A DNA stretch of 64,000 nucleotides from Frigoribacterium sp. VKM Ac-2836 (GCF_013248995.1 NZ_JABRPK010000001.1:682001-746000); one strand, 5' to 3'; shown: positions 51,955 to 60,984, counted from the stretch's first letter. Made by a program: numbers and translations. The notes: generated by a model from the letters alone, not told the origin.

Positions 51955-53351
51955 GGACGGCCGTATGCGTCGAGCAGGCGCAGCCAGACCTCGCTGACCG
52001 TGGGGTACGAGGGCACGGCGTGCCACAGGCGGTCGATCGGCACCTCGCCGACGACCGCGATCGTGGCGGCGTGCAGCAGGTCGCTGACGTCCGGGCCGAC
52101 GAAGGTCGCGCCGACGATCACCTTGCGGGACTCGTCGACGACCAGGCGGGCCTGGCCCTCGTACTCGTCCGAGTGGAGGGCCGAACCGGCCACGGCGGCG
52201 AGGTCGTAGTCGACGACCTTCACGTCGATGCCACGCTTGCCGGCGGCGTCGGCGGTGAGGCCGACGCTCGCGACCTCGGGATTCGTGAAGGTGACCTGGG
52301 GCACGGCTGCGTCGTCGGCGGTGGCGACGTGGGCACCCCACGGCTCTGCGTGCACGGGCTTGCCGAACGCACGAGCGGCGATGACCTCGCCGGCGGCACG
52401 CGCCTGGTACTTGCCCTGGTGGGTGAGCAAGGCGCGGTGGTTGACGTCGCCCACGCCGTAGAGCCAATCGGTGCCCTTCACGAGCATGGTGTCGTCGACG
52501 TCGAGCCAGTCGCCGGGGGTGAGGCCGACGTTCTCGAGGCCGAGGTCGGAGGTGCGGGGCACGCGTCCGGTCGCGACGATGATCTCGTCGGCGATGACCG
52601 TCGAGTCGTCGTCGAGACCGACCTCGACCGTGTCGTGCTCGGTGCGCAGCACGGTCGAGGGCGAGACGCCGAGGCGTACGTCCACGCCGAGTCCTCTCAG
52701 CGAGTCGGCGACGAGTTCGCCGGCGAAGGGCTCCTGCCCGCCCAGCAGACCGCTGCGGGCGATCACGGTGACGGTCGAGCCGAGCTGCTGGTAGGCCGTG
52801 GCCATCTCGGCCGCCACCACGCCGCCGCCGACGATGACGACGCTCTGCGGCAGCGACTTCACGCTGGTGGCCTCGCGGCTGGTCCAGGGGTTCGCCTCGG
52901 CGAGGCCGGGGATGTCGGGCAGAAGGGCCGACGAGCCGGTCACGGCGGCCACGGCGTACGTGGCCCGGTGCACCTCGCCGTTCACCGTCACTTCCTTGAC
53001 GCCGGTGATGGTGGCGTGACCGCGGATCAGGTCGATGCCGGCACCCTCGACCCAGTCGGCCTGACCCGAGTCGTCCCAGTTGCTGGTGAACGAGTCGCGC
53101 CGGCGCAGGACGGCCGCGACGTCGACGTCGCCGGTCACGGCCTGCTTGGCTCCGTCGAGCGACTTCGCCGCGCGGACGACCGCGCTCGAGCGCAGCAGCG
53201 CCTTGGAGGGCATGCAGGCCCAGTACGAGCACTCGCCACCGACCAGTTCGGCTTCGACGAGAGCTACCTTGAGGCCGTTGCGGGTGGCGTAGTCGGCCAC
53301 GTTCTCGCCGACAGCGCCGGCTCCGATCACGATGAGGTCATAAGTCGTCAT
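51951..53351 (-). CDS. Class I pyridine nucleotide-disulfide oxidoreductase
   Basis: A 466-residue flavoenzyme. FAD site: LIVIGAGAVGENVADYA. The redox-active Cys-X4-Cys is GGECSYWACMPSKALLR (Cys 42 and 47). NAD(P) site: VVIVGGGVVAAEMATAY. FAD motif 2: WLYGVGDVNH. The C-terminal HAVPSYPTVSEVWLR has Tyr where dihydrolipoamide dehydrogenases have the active-site His of HPT, so a different disulfide or quinone substrate is likely. TAGCGT is 6 bp before ATG 53351. It heads the operon with the HExxH and SDR genes. Confidence 0.85.
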   Translation of the reverse strand: MTTYDLIVIGAGAVGENVADYATRNGLKVALVEAELVGGECSYWACMPSKALLRSSAVVRAAKSLDGAKQAVTGDVDVAAVLRRRDSFTSNWDDSGQADWVEGAGIDLIRGHATITGVKEVTVNGEVHRATYAVAAVTGSSALLPDIPGLAEANPWTSREATSVKSLPQSVVIVGGGVVAAEMATAYQQLGSTVTVIARSGLLGGQEPFAGELVADSLRGLGVDVRLGVSPSTVLRTEHDTVEVGLDDDSTVIADEIIVATGRVPRTSDLGLENVGLTPGDWLDVDDTMLVKGTDWLYGVGDVNHRALLTHQGKYQARAAGEVIAARAFGKPVHAEPWGAHVATADDAAVPQVTFTNPEVASVGLTADAAGKRGIDVKVVDYDLAAVAGSALHSDEYEGQARLVVDESRKVIVGATFVGPDVSDLLHAATIAVVGEVPIDRLWHAVPSYPTVSEVWLRLLDAYGRP

Positions 53352-53544
53352 GGCCCGACGCTAGTCGCCCCGCCGACCGCGTTCTCAGGCGGCCTCGTTC
53401 GGGCGACATGGCCGTTTCGTGAAACCCTGCTGAGTTTTCTCTGGACGCCGCGAGCGAGACCGAGGAGGCGCGGGTAACGTCCTTCCCATCAGCGCAACTC
53501 CGCGATCGTTGCGGCGGAGCGCGTCAACCTACGAGGAGGCACAC

Positions 53545-53715
53545 ATGGGACTCGACGACAAGATCAAGAACGCCGCTCAGGACATCGCCGGCAAGGCGAA
53601 AGAGGCTCTCGGCGACCGCAAGGGCGACGACGAGCTGAAGGCCGAAGGTCAGAAAGACCAGGCCGGTGCCTCCGCCAAGAAGGTCGGCGAAGACGTCAAG
53701 GACGTCTTCAAGTAG
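53545..53715 (+). CDS. CsbD-family stress protein
   Basis: A 56-residue CsbD protein: GLDDKIKNAAQDIAGKAKEA then DDELKAEGQKDQAG and a Lys/Val-rich end. CsbD proteins are abundant small general-stress proteins of unknown mechanism. A GAGGAGG site precedes ATG 53545. The 190-bp upstream region holds a 12-bp-word copy (53464-53475) and GGGTAA, but no paired -35 was found for a SigB promoter. The gene ends at a strong terminator. Confidence 0.9.
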   Translation: MGLDDKIKNAAQDIAGKAKEALGDRKGDDELKAEGQKDQAGASAKKVGEDVKDVFK

Positions 53716-53734
53716 GCCGATCCGCCTCGTTCTC

Positions 53735-53766
53735 GAACCCGTCCACCCTTCGGGGTGGGCGGGTTC
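53735..53766 (+). terminator. Rho-independent terminator of csbD gene
   Basis: A 14-bp stem (53735-53748 and 53753-53766, one G-U pair) with a UUCG tetraloop is followed by TTTCGT. It is 20 bp after the CsbD stop. Confidence 0.9.
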
Positions 53767-53796
53767 TTTCGTGCGTCCCCCGTCGGCGAGGCGCGG

Positions 53797-54663
53797 TCAG
53801 CGTCCCGTGAACTCGGCGGTGGTGCGGCTGACGAAGGCCTCGAAGCCGATCCGCGCGTCGTCGGAGGCGAGCAACCGCACGAGCTCGGGCTGGAGGCGGG
53901 CCTCGGCTGCGGCGTCGCCCTCGCGAACGGCCAGCCGGGAGTTCGCGAGCGTGGCCTGCACGGCCAGAGGCGCTTGGGCGGCGATCCGCCGGGCGAGGTC
54001 GAGGGCGTGGTCGAAAGAAGACCCGACGTCGACCAGGTCTTGCACGATGCCGATGCGCCGAGCCTCCTCGGCGTCGAGGAGGTCGCCCGTCAACAGGTAC
54101 CGCATGGCGTCACCCCAGCCGACCCGACGGGGCAACCTGATCGTCGCGCCACCGAACGGCAGGATGGCGCGGGTCACCTCGATCTGGCCGAAACGGGCGT
54201 CGCGGCTCGCCACCACGACGTCGCTCGCCAGCGCGAGCTCGACACCGAGCGTCAGGCACGTCCCCTGCACGGCCATCACGACGGGTTTGGACACCTGGCG
54301 TCCGTGGACCTGCCACGGATCGAGGCCACCCTCGGGGACGACGTCCAAGCCCTCGGCGGTCACCGCGGGCACGACGTCGCCGAGGTCGAGGCCGGCGGTG
54401 AAGTGGTCGCCGTGGGCGAAGAGCAATCCGACGCGCAGCTCGGGGTCGCGGTCCAGCTCGCCGTAGGCCAGTGCCAGCTCGCGCAGCATCCGCAGGTCGG
54501 CCGCGTTGCGTTTCTCGGGTCGGTCGAGGCCGATCAGCAGCACGTGGCCGTCACGCTCGACGGTGACGCGCGGACGCTCGTCATTCGAATCGACGGCATC
54601 GGTCGGGTCCGAGCCCGTCGGGAGTCCGCTCGACCGATCGGTGCCCGTCTGACCTGCGCTCAT
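53797..54663 (-). CDS. Enoyl-CoA hydratase/isomerase family (crotonase-like)
   Basis: A 288-residue crotonase-fold protein: LLIGLDRPEKRNAADLRML (about residues 45-63), HGDHFTAGLDLGDVVP for the oxyanion hole, and VQGTCLTLGVELALASDVVVA. The usual catalytic Glu near the second oxyanion loop is not obvious (REARFGQIEVTRAILP-like region, here SRDARFGQIEVTRAILP), so it may be an isomerase or hydrolase. ATG 54663 overlaps the arginase-fold gene stop by 4 bp. Confidence 0.85.
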   Translation of the reverse strand: MSAGQTGTDRSSGLPTGSDPTDAVDSNDERPRVTVERDGHVLLIGLDRPEKRNAADLRMLRELALAYGELDRDPELRVGLLFAHGDHFTAGLDLGDVVPAVTAEGLDVVPEGGLDPWQVHGRQVSKPVVMAVQGTCLTLGVELALASDVVVASRDARFGQIEVTRAILPFGGATIRLPRRVGWGDAMRYLLTGDLLDAEEARRIGIVQDLVDVGSSFDHALDLARRIAAQAPLAVQATLANSRLAVREGDAAAEARLQPELVRLLASDDARIGFEAFVSRTTAEFTGR

Positions 54664-55487
54664 CGGGCCAGTGCCCCGAGGATGCGCAGGATCGTTCCCA
54701 TGTCGTCGGAAGCAGCCTCGGCGTCGACCGGTGCGAACGAACACAGGCCCGCGCCGACGAGGGCGAAGCGCTCCTTCAGGGCCGTGATGGTCTCGATCAA
54801 CACGCCGAGCTCGAGGCCGAACGGCTGGGGATCGAGCAAGCCCTCGATCACTCCCGGGTCGAGGACGTCGAGGTCGACGTGCAGGTAGACCTCGGTGGCC
54901 CCCGACTGCTCGACGGCGGCGAGGACCTCGGCGGGGTCGAAGTCCAGGGACGAGACCGTGCGGACGTGGCGGCTCTCGATGTAGCGGTCTTCCGCGTCGT
55001 CGTAGCTGCGCGCCCCCGCGAGGACCACTCGAGCGGGGTCGAGCGGCTCGGAGGTCGGACCGGAGCCGATGGTCGGGAGGTCCTCGCCCGTGTCTCCGAT
55101 CAGGGCCCGCAGCACCATGCCGCTGAACGCGCCGCTCTCGCTGCTGCGAGGGCTGTGCAGGTCGGGGTGGGCATCGAACCAGACGACCGCCGTGCGGGGC
55201 GTGACGGCATGACGGACGGCTGCGAACTCGACGCCGCAGTCACCGCCCACGACGACGGCAGGGGAGTCGTCGGTGCGCAGTTCGCGTCCGACCGACTCGG
55301 CGATGGTGAGCACCGACGAGAGCCGGTGCACCCGCGTGCCCAACGAGTCGCCCGCGCCCACCGGGACCTCGACCAGGGTGGTGGCGGTCGACGGCAGGTC
55401 GCCCAGGACGGCGTACGCCCCCTCGGCGAGCCGCATGGCCCTCGACGACGGAGAACCCTGCCACTGTGGAACCACGACGAACCTCAC
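54660..55487 (-). CDS. Arginase/agmatinase/formiminoglutamase-fold protein
   Basis: A 275-residue ureohydrolase-fold protein. Metal motifs are VVGGDCGVE (usually GGDHS), VVWFDAHPDLHSP and LHVDLDVLDPG. The first metal-ligand His is replaced by Cys, as in a divergent actinobacterial branch, so arginase activity is uncertain. GTG 55487 has CAGACT 7 bp upstream. It is followed, with a 4-bp overlap, by the crotonase gene; the pair may degrade an unknown amine or acid. Confidence 0.75.
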   Translation of the reverse strand: MRFVVVPQWQGSPSSRAMRLAEGAYAVLGDLPSTATTLVEVPVGAGDSLGTRVHRLSSVLTIAESVGRELRTDDSPAVVVGGDCGVEFAAVRHAVTPRTAVVWFDAHPDLHSPRSSESGAFSGMVLRALIGDTGEDLPTIGSGPTSEPLDPARVVLAGARSYDDAEDRYIESRHVRTVSSLDFDPAEVLAAVEQSGATEVYLHVDLDVLDPGVIEGLLDPQPFGLELGVLIETITALKERFALVGAGLCSFAPVDAEAASDDMGTILRILGALAR

Positions 55488-55500
55488 GGGCGTCAGTCTG

Positions 55501-56640
55501 TCACGGTCGGGCGCCCGTGCTCCAGGCCCAGGGGCGACTCAGCGCACCGATCGCGCGCTCGAGGGGCCCGCGCCCGACGAACCGTTGCCAGAGGGTCGCG
55601 TAGACGAGCGTGAGGACGACGGCGGCGACCAGGTGGCCGAGGGGCAGACCGTAGGCGGCGGCCGGGTCGGACAGACGGTACACGGTGAACAGGGGGGCCG
55701 TCACGAGCACGTGGGCCGTGTAGACGGTCAGGGGTTGCGCGCCCGTCGCCGCGAGGGGACGCAGGACGGTGCGGACGACCGCGGCCGCGCCTCCTCGTCC
55801 CCGGCTCTCCGGCGTCATCGGGCGATGCGCGGTGGTGGCGAGCAGGAGGCATCCGAGCACGGCGGCGGCGACGCCACCCGAGCCCACGATCTCGGCCGGC
55901 ATGCCCTCGTGGTCGGCCGGGTCGAACCAGGGGACCGAGGAGGCACCGGGCAGGAAGCGCGCCGAGTACCCCACGATCGCGGCCGACGTCCCGACGACGA
56001 GCAGCGTGACCTGGGTGCGGGTACGAGTCAGGTCGGAGCGCGCCGCGGCGACTCCGACGAGCAGGAAGGGCGTCCAGACCAGCGCCGGGTAGGCGCCGAC
56101 CAACAGGGCCTGGGTGGCGAGACCGCCGGCGCCGGACAACGCGGTGTCACCGTAGGCGTCGACGGGGACGGACGAGGCCAGCCACGGAGCCACGACGGCG
56201 AGCAGTGCTGCGGCCGCGAGCAACACGGCCCGAGGGGCGAAGAGCAGCCCCAGCACGAGGACGAACATGACGCCGTAGTACGGCAGGATCACGAGCAGGT
56301 AGGGGTTCCAGGCCTGGAGTGCGAGGCCCAGGACGACCAACAGGCCGCCCCGGATGGCGATGCCCCCGAGAGTTCGGCCCCGACGGCCGCGGGGCGTCGG
56401 CCTGGCGCCACCGGACATGAGCCCGAGCGAGACCCCGGCGAGGGTGGCGAACAGGATCGCGGACCGGCCGTCGAAGATGCGCTCGTCGAGCAGCGGCCGA
56501 GGCCACATGTGGGCGGCGAACATGCCCAGCACGGCGAGGCCGCGGGCGATGTCGACGCCCATGAGGCGCGGCGCCGCCCCACGCCCCTGCACCGGCGGGG
56601 TCACCGACGGAGCAGGCAGGCGGGGCGGCGGGTGGCTCAC
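55501..56640 (-). CDS. Multi-pass acyltransferase, HGSNAT/DUF1624-like
   Basis: A 379-residue polytopic protein with about ten membrane segments. The N-terminal RLMGVDIARGLAVLGMFAAHM is the signature of the heparan-alpha-glucosaminide N-acetyltransferase/DUF1624-DUF418 group, which acylates extracytoplasmic sugars; the catalytic His would be that of AAHM. The final GAQPLTVYTAHVL and LGHLVAAVVLTLVYATLW fit the DUF418 end. GTG 56640 overlaps the PspA stop by 4 bp, so it is co-translated with the stress protein. Confidence 0.75.
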   Translation of the reverse strand: MSHPPPRLPAPSVTPPVQGRGAAPRLMGVDIARGLAVLGMFAAHMWPRPLLDERIFDGRSAILFATLAGVSLGLMSGGARPTPRGRRGRTLGGIAIRGGLLVVLGLALQAWNPYLLVILPYYGVMFVLVLGLLFAPRAVLLAAAALLAVVAPWLASSVPVDAYGDTALSGAGGLATQALLVGAYPALVWTPFLLVGVAAARSDLTRTRTQVTLLVVGTSAAIVGYSARFLPGASSVPWFDPADHEGMPAEIVGSGGVAAAVLGCLLLATTAHRPMTPESRGRGGAAAVVRTVLRPLAATGAQPLTVYTAHVLVTAPLFTVYRLSDPAAAYGLPLGHLVAAVVLTLVYATLWQRFVGRGPLERAIGALSRPWAWSTGARP

Positions 56641-57359
56641 TTGTCGAGCGCGCCGAGCTTGAGGGCCGCGAGGCGGGCGTCGACCTCGGTCTGCTCCCCG
56701 AGGTCGTCGAGGTTCTCGAACTGGGCGTCGAGGCTCGAGGCCGCGAGCTCTTGACGACCGAGCATCTTGGCCTCTTCGCGGCGGACCTTGTCCTCGAAGC
56801 GGCTGATCTCGCTCGTCGGGTCGAGGATGTCGATGCTCTGAACGGCGTCGGCGACCTTGGTCTGGGCCTCGACGGTCTTCGAGCGGGCGTTCAGTTCGTC
56901 GCGCTTGGCGGCGAGCTGGTCGAGCTTGGACCGCATGCCGCTCAGCCCCGTCTTGAGCTTGTCGACGACGTCCGTCTGGGAGGCGATCTGCGGCTCGGCC
57001 GTCTTCGCCTCCTTCTCGCTCTGCAGCTGCTTGCCCAGGGCCACACGGGCGAGGGCGTCGAACTTGTCGGCGTCGACCGTGTTGCCCGACGAGCGCAGCT
57101 CGTCGGCCTTGTTGCTCGCCGCGAGGGCCTTGCGCTCCCAGTCCGCGGCCGCGGCGACGTCCTCGGCGTGGTCCTGCTCGAGGAGGCGCAGGTTGCCGAT
57201 GGTGGTCGCGACGGCCTCCTCGGCCTCGGCGATGCTGTTCGTGTAGTCGCGGACCATCTGGTCGAGCATCTTGCTGGGGTCCTCGGCCTGGTCGAGCAGG
57301 CTGTTGATGTTCGCCCGGGTCAGTTGCGCGATGCGTCCGAAGATCGACTGCTTTGCCAT
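56637..57359 (-). CDS. pspA: PspA/IM30-family membrane-protection protein
   Basis: A 240-residue, almost fully helical coiled-coil protein of the PspA/Vipp1 (IM30) family: KQSIFGRIAQLTRANINSLL and LDQMVRDYTNSIAEAEEAV at the N terminus, and QSIDILDPTSEISRFEDKVRREEAKM in the late helix. Such proteins assemble rods or rings on damaged membranes. ATG 57359 follows AAAGGA. It lies between the TPM gene (upstream) and the acyltransferase gene, suggesting one membrane-stress operon. There is no PspC/PspB or RsbW-like gene nearby. Confidence 0.9.
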   Translation of the reverse strand: MAKQSIFGRIAQLTRANINSLLDQAEDPSKMLDQMVRDYTNSIAEAEEAVATTIGNLRLLEQDHAEDVAAAADWERKALAASNKADELRSSGNTVDADKFDALARVALGKQLQSEKEAKTAEPQIASQTDVVDKLKTGLSGMRSKLDQLAAKRDELNARSKTVEAQTKVADAVQSIDILDPTSEISRFEDKVRREEAKMLGRQELAASSLDAQFENLDDLGEQTEVDARLAALKLGALDK

Positions 57360-57474
57360 GGTGCGTCCTTTCGAGAGGTGGTGCGGTGGGGTGGTGCTCG
57401 TCGTAGTCGTCGTGCTGCTGGTTCGGGGCGGGGCGGGGCGGGGCGAGGCAGGGCGGGGACGGTGACGGACGGGC

Positions 57475-59496
57475 CTAGAACCGGCCGCCGCCGGAGCTGC
57501 GGCCGCCCCCTCCGCCTCCGCCTCCGCCGCCGAAGCCGCCTCCGCCACCGAAGCCGCCTCCGCCGCCCCCGCCACCGAAGCCTCCGCCGCCCCCGCCACC
57601 GAAGCCTCCGCCGCCCCCGCTGAACAGGCCACCGAGCAGCATGCCGGTGACGATCCCGCCGAGGTCGGCGCCGGCCGACCCGCGGCTGCGGACGCCGCCT
57701 CCGAACGGGCTCGCCTGCTGGTACGACGAGACCTCTGCCTCGGCGCCGGCCGCTGCGGCCTGCGACAGTTGGACGGCCTGGTGGGCCTCGAACAGGGCTG
57801 CGTCGCGGTCGGACGTTGCGAGGGCCACCGCGGTGGCCAGGTGGCGCTCGGCCTCGGACAAGCGGGTGCGCGGCTGCGGACCGATGCCGCCCCGACGAGT
57901 CTCGATGAAGTCACGGGTGGCGCTGATCTGGCTGCGGGCGGTCAGCAGCGCCTGGTCGAGGGCAGCCTGCGCCCGGCGCTGTTTCTCGGTGTCTTCGCGG
58001 ACGGCGGCCAGCACCCGGTCGATGCGGTCGTTGGCGGCACCGAGCGAGGCGACGACGGCGAGCGGGTCGTCGGTCGTCGTCTCGGCCAGGGCCACGGAGT
58101 CCCGTGCGGCCGAGACGGAGCCGGCGACGTCGACTCCCTGGGGAGCCGCGCCGTCGGGTAGGCGCTCGGCCGTCTCGATGTCCCTCCGTAGGTCGAGGGT
58201 CATCGCCGAGATCGTGCTGCCCGCCGTCCGCAGCGACTCGGCGGCACCGTCGATCGCGGTCAGCAGCTGGTCGACCTGTGCCAGTGCCTGACGGGCCTCA
58301 CGGATGGCGACGACGGCTTCCGAGGTGGCCGACGAGCTCACCGCAGCAGCAGCCGTGCCCCTCCGCTCGTCGGCGAACTCGAGGAGGCGGTCGGCCTGGT
58401 CGTCGTTCTGGTCGATCGACGCGACCGCTCGCGCCGAGTAGAGGGTGGTCAGCTCACCGATCGTCGAGCGAGCCGTCACGAGGCGGGCCCGTCGGCTCTC
58501 GATCTCGCCCGGCAGGGCCTGGAGGTCGCGCGGTGCCCTGCTCTCGGCCTCGCGCAGCTCGTCGAACGCGGCGGACTGCTCGGCGAGCGAAGCGTCGGCC
58601 GCCTCGCACAACTCGATGATGCGGGTGGTCCACTCGCGGCGTTGCTCGGGGGAGTCGGGAACGGAGTCGTCGAGCTTCTGCTGCAGGGCGAACGCTTCGC
58701 GAGCCTGCACCCGGGCCGCGTCGAGTGCCTCGGCGAACGGCTTGGCCGCATCGTCGCCGAACTGCGCGGCGGCGAAGCCGACCTCGTGCGCGCCGGCGGT
58801 CAGTTCGTCGTCGAGGGCGACCAACACCCGGGCGGCGCGTCGGTCGAGCTCGTCCTGGTCGGCCTTCTGTGCGTCGACCTCACGGCGGCGGCGTCGTGCC
58901 CGGCGGATGACGGCGACCACGACGACGGCCGCCACGACGAGCAACAGCACGAGCAGCGCCCACAACACCCAGCTGAGGTGGGGACCCGCCTCGTCGCTGC
59001 GGATGCCGTCGGCCAGGGCCACGGCGGCGCCGGCCCAATCGCCGTCGCGCAGCTGCGGCAGGACCACGTCGGTCTGAAGAGCCTGGCGGTCGGACTCCGA
59101 CAGGACGGAGGTGTCGGCCGAGAGGTCGTAGAACTGGTCGTCCACCGAGACCGAGAGCAACACGTCGTTCGTGCCGAGCTGGTTCAACGATGCCGTGGCC
59201 TCACCCCAGGCCGTGCGGTCGGAGGGGGAGGTGAACGAATCGACGTAGACGACGAAGAGATTGACGCCGGTGTCGGCCGAGAGCGAGTCCAGCGCGTCGG
59301 TGACGTGACGTTCGTCGGCGCCCGAGAGGACGTCGGCCTGGTCGACCACGTAGGCACCGGAGAGTTCGACCGGTTCGACCGCCTGAGCAGGGCCCCCTCC
59401 GACGACGATGCCGCCCACCAGGGTCAGGACGGCCGTCACGGCAGCGACCAGGGCCCACCTCGTCGGTCGTCGGCCGGTCGTTGCGCTCGTTCTCAC
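57475..59496 (-). CDS. TPM-domain protein with long coiled coil and poly-Gly tail
   Basis: A 673-residue protein. Signal peptide (about residues 15-40), then an extracytoplasmic TPM domain (about 45-170) with SGAYVVDQADVLSGADERHV and NDVLLSVSVDDQFYDL, a membrane helix (about 178-200, VLWALLVLLLVVAAVVVVAV) with an RRARRRRR stop, a cytoplasmic helical region of 400 residues, and a final Gly/Phe-rich tail of 50 residues. GTG 59496 has GGGGAG 6 bp upstream. It is first of an operon with pspA. TPM domains appear in membrane-stress and photosystem-repair proteins; its enzymatic role here is unproven. Confidence 0.85.
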   Translation of the reverse strand: MRTSATTGRRPTRWALVAAVTAVLTLVGGIVVGGGPAQAVEPVELSGAYVVDQADVLSGADERHVTDALDSLSADTGVNLFVVYVDSFTSPSDRTAWGEATASLNQLGTNDVLLSVSVDDQFYDLSADTSVLSESDRQALQTDVVLPQLRDGDWAGAAVALADGIRSDEAGPHLSWVLWALLVLLLVVAAVVVVAVIRRARRRRREVDAQKADQDELDRRAARVLVALDDELTAGAHEVGFAAAQFGDDAAKPFAEALDAARVQAREAFALQQKLDDSVPDSPEQRREWTTRIIELCEAADASLAEQSAAFDELREAESRAPRDLQALPGEIESRRARLVTARSTIGELTTLYSARAVASIDQNDDQADRLLEFADERRGTAAAAVSSSATSEAVVAIREARQALAQVDQLLTAIDGAAESLRTAGSTISAMTLDLRRDIETAERLPDGAAPQGVDVAGSVSAARDSVALAETTTDDPLAVVASLGAANDRIDRVLAAVREDTEKQRRAQAALDQALLTARSQISATRDFIETRRGGIGPQPRTRLSEAERHLATAVALATSDRDAALFEAHQAVQLSQAAAAGAEAEVSSYQQASPFGGGVRSRGSAGADLGGIVTGMLLGGLFSGGGGGFGGGGGGGFGGGGGGGGFGGGGGFGGGGGGGGGGRSSGGGRF
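57481..57625. repeat. Low-complexity GCCGCC/GAAGCCTCC tract encoding poly-Gly tail
   Basis: About 145 bp of imperfect GCCGCC, CCGCCCCCGCCACCGAAG repeats. On the minus strand it gives runs of 5-10 glycines with occasional Phe in the TPM protein tail. It is probably slippage-prone in frame. Confidence 0.8.
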
Positions 59497-59554
59497 GACG
59501 CTCCCCTCGCTCGTTGCGGGGAGTCTATCGACGGCCCCTGTCGGAGCGCCCGGG

Positions 59555-59962
59555 TCACGAGACGAAGAGCAGGCCCACCGAGGCGACGGCGCAGACGGCC
59601 CCGACGGAGCACAGGACGACGCCCACCGTCCGGGGTGCCCGACCGTCGTCGTGGGGCGGGTGGACCCGGGCCCGGTGCGGGCGGTCGGGGTCGTAGTGCA
59701 CGGTGAGCTCGGTCTCGAGCGGCGTGGTGACCGGGATCTCGCCGAACTGCGTCTCGTGCAGCTGCCCGTCGACGTCCATCCAGCGGGCGGTCGCGGCACG
59801 GGCCCACTCGGGTGGCGGGATGACCACGCCCACGGTGCTCTCGAGGCGGGTCGCCCGGCGGCGCAGCAGCCAACCGGCCAGGAGGAAGGGGGTGCCCACG
59901 ACGAATCCGAACCAGCCGAAGAGCTCCACCACCGGCGCGATGACGGAGAAGGCGTCGCTCAT
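59555..59962 (-). CDS. DUF3592-like small membrane protein
   Basis: A 135-residue protein with an N-terminal membrane segment (about residues 12-35, VVELFGWFGFVVGTPFLLAG), a soluble middle with YDPDRPHRARVHPP and a C-terminal helix (about 112-134). The hairpin topology and the TVHYDPDRPHRA segment fit DUF3592 proteins of unknown role. TACGAT (59969-59974) is exactly 6 bp before ATG 59962 on the minus strand, so it is probably transcribed leaderless. It is upstream of the TPM gene by 58 bp. Confidence 0.7.
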   Translation of the reverse strand: MSDAFSVIAPVVELFGWFGFVVGTPFLLAGWLLRRRATRLESTVGVVIPPPEWARAATARWMDVDGQLHETQFGEIPVTTPLETELTVHYDPDRPHRARVHPPHDDGRAPRTVGVVLCSVGAVCAVASVGLLFVS

Positions 59963-60013
59963 GCCACGATCGTACTGTGCCGCCGCGCACCCCGTGACGC
60001 ACATTGGAGCCCC

Positions 60014-60904
60014 GTGAACCCCAGCCCCCTCGGCCGTGTGCCGGCGCCCCTGCTCGCCGTGGCGGCGATCGTGTCGGTGCAGTTCGGGGCCGCTCTCGCT
60101 AAGACGCACTTCGAGGCCCTGGGGCCCACGGGCGCGGCCGCCCTGCGCCTCGCCTTCGGGGCCGCGCTGCTGCTCGTGGTCTTCCGTCCGCGCCCCTGGC
60201 GGTGGCCGGGCCGGACGTGGCTCGGAGTGGTCCTGCTCGGCCTCGCCCTCGCGGGAATGAACTCGTTGATCTACCTCGCGATCGACGTCGTGCCGCTCGG
60301 GGTGGCGGTCACCCTCGAGTTCCTCGGTCCGCTCGTCGTGGCGCTCGTGCAGACCAGACGCTGGTGGGACGCGGCCTGGGCATTACTCGCTCTCGCGGGA
60401 GTCGTGCTGCTCGGTTCCGACTCGACCGGGGCGATCCCCACCGCCGGTGTGCTGCTCGCCCTCGGGGCGGGGGCTTTCTGGGCGTGTTACATCCTGGCCA
60501 ACGCCTCGCTCGGACGAGGCCGTGACCCTATGGGCACCCTGGCGACCGCGATGCTCGTCGCCGCGGTCGTCGTGGTGCCCTTCGGCGCGCACGACGCGAC
60601 GGTCGCGGTGCGGGCCGACCCGCGCCTCCTGGTGATCTTCCTGGTGGTGGCCGCCCTGACCTCGGCGATCCCGTACGCCCTCGAGTCCGTGGCGCTGCGG
60701 CGGCTGCCCACGAGGGTGTTCGGGGTGCTGTCGAGTCTGGGGCCGGCGGTGGCCGCCGTGGCCGGGCTCGTCGTGTTGCGTGAGGCCCTCGGAGTGCGCG
60801 AGGTCGTGGCTCTCGCCTGCGTGACGACGGCGAGCGTGGGGGTCACGGTCGCGGCCGGTCGGCGACGGCGTCCGGGGCCCCTCCCCGAGGCTCCGACGGC
60901 CTGA
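60014..60904 (+). CDS. EamA-family transporter (RhtA/threonine-homoserine exporter-like)
   Basis: A 296-residue protein with ten membrane helices in two EamA repeats. QFGAALAKTHFEALGPTGAAALRLAFGAAL begins the first repeat; LGVAVTLEFLGPLVVAL and the second-repeat AIPYALESVALRRLPTRVFGVLSSLGPAVAA match the RhtA subgroup, which exports threonine and homoserine. The substrate is inferred. GTG 60014 follows GGAG. It is divergent from the DUF3592 gene and stands alone. Confidence 0.85.
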   Translation: MNPSPLGRVPAPLLAVAAIVSVQFGAALAKTHFEALGPTGAAALRLAFGAALLLVVFRPRPWRWPGRTWLGVVLLGLALAGMNSLIYLAIDVVPLGVAVTLEFLGPLVVALVQTRRWWDAAWALLALAGVVLLGSDSTGAIPTAGVLLALGAGAFWACYILANASLGRGRDPMGTLATAMLVAAVVVVPFGAHDATVAVRADPRLLVIFLVVAALTSAIPYALESVALRRLPTRVFGVLSSLGPAVAAVAGLVVLREALGVREVVALACVTTASVGVTVAAGRRRRPGPLPEAPTA

Positions 60905-60984
60905 ACGGACGCAGATCCCCGCCCGGCGCGACGTCTGTCCGCAGTGCGAACGAGAGGACGATCCTGAGCGCTCGGGGGCACCGT

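Noticed and set aside
53436-53476. SigB-type promoter (GTTT ... GGGTAA) before csbD
   Set aside because: The two elements are about 30 bp apart rather than 14-17, and GGGTAA overlaps the dispersed word.
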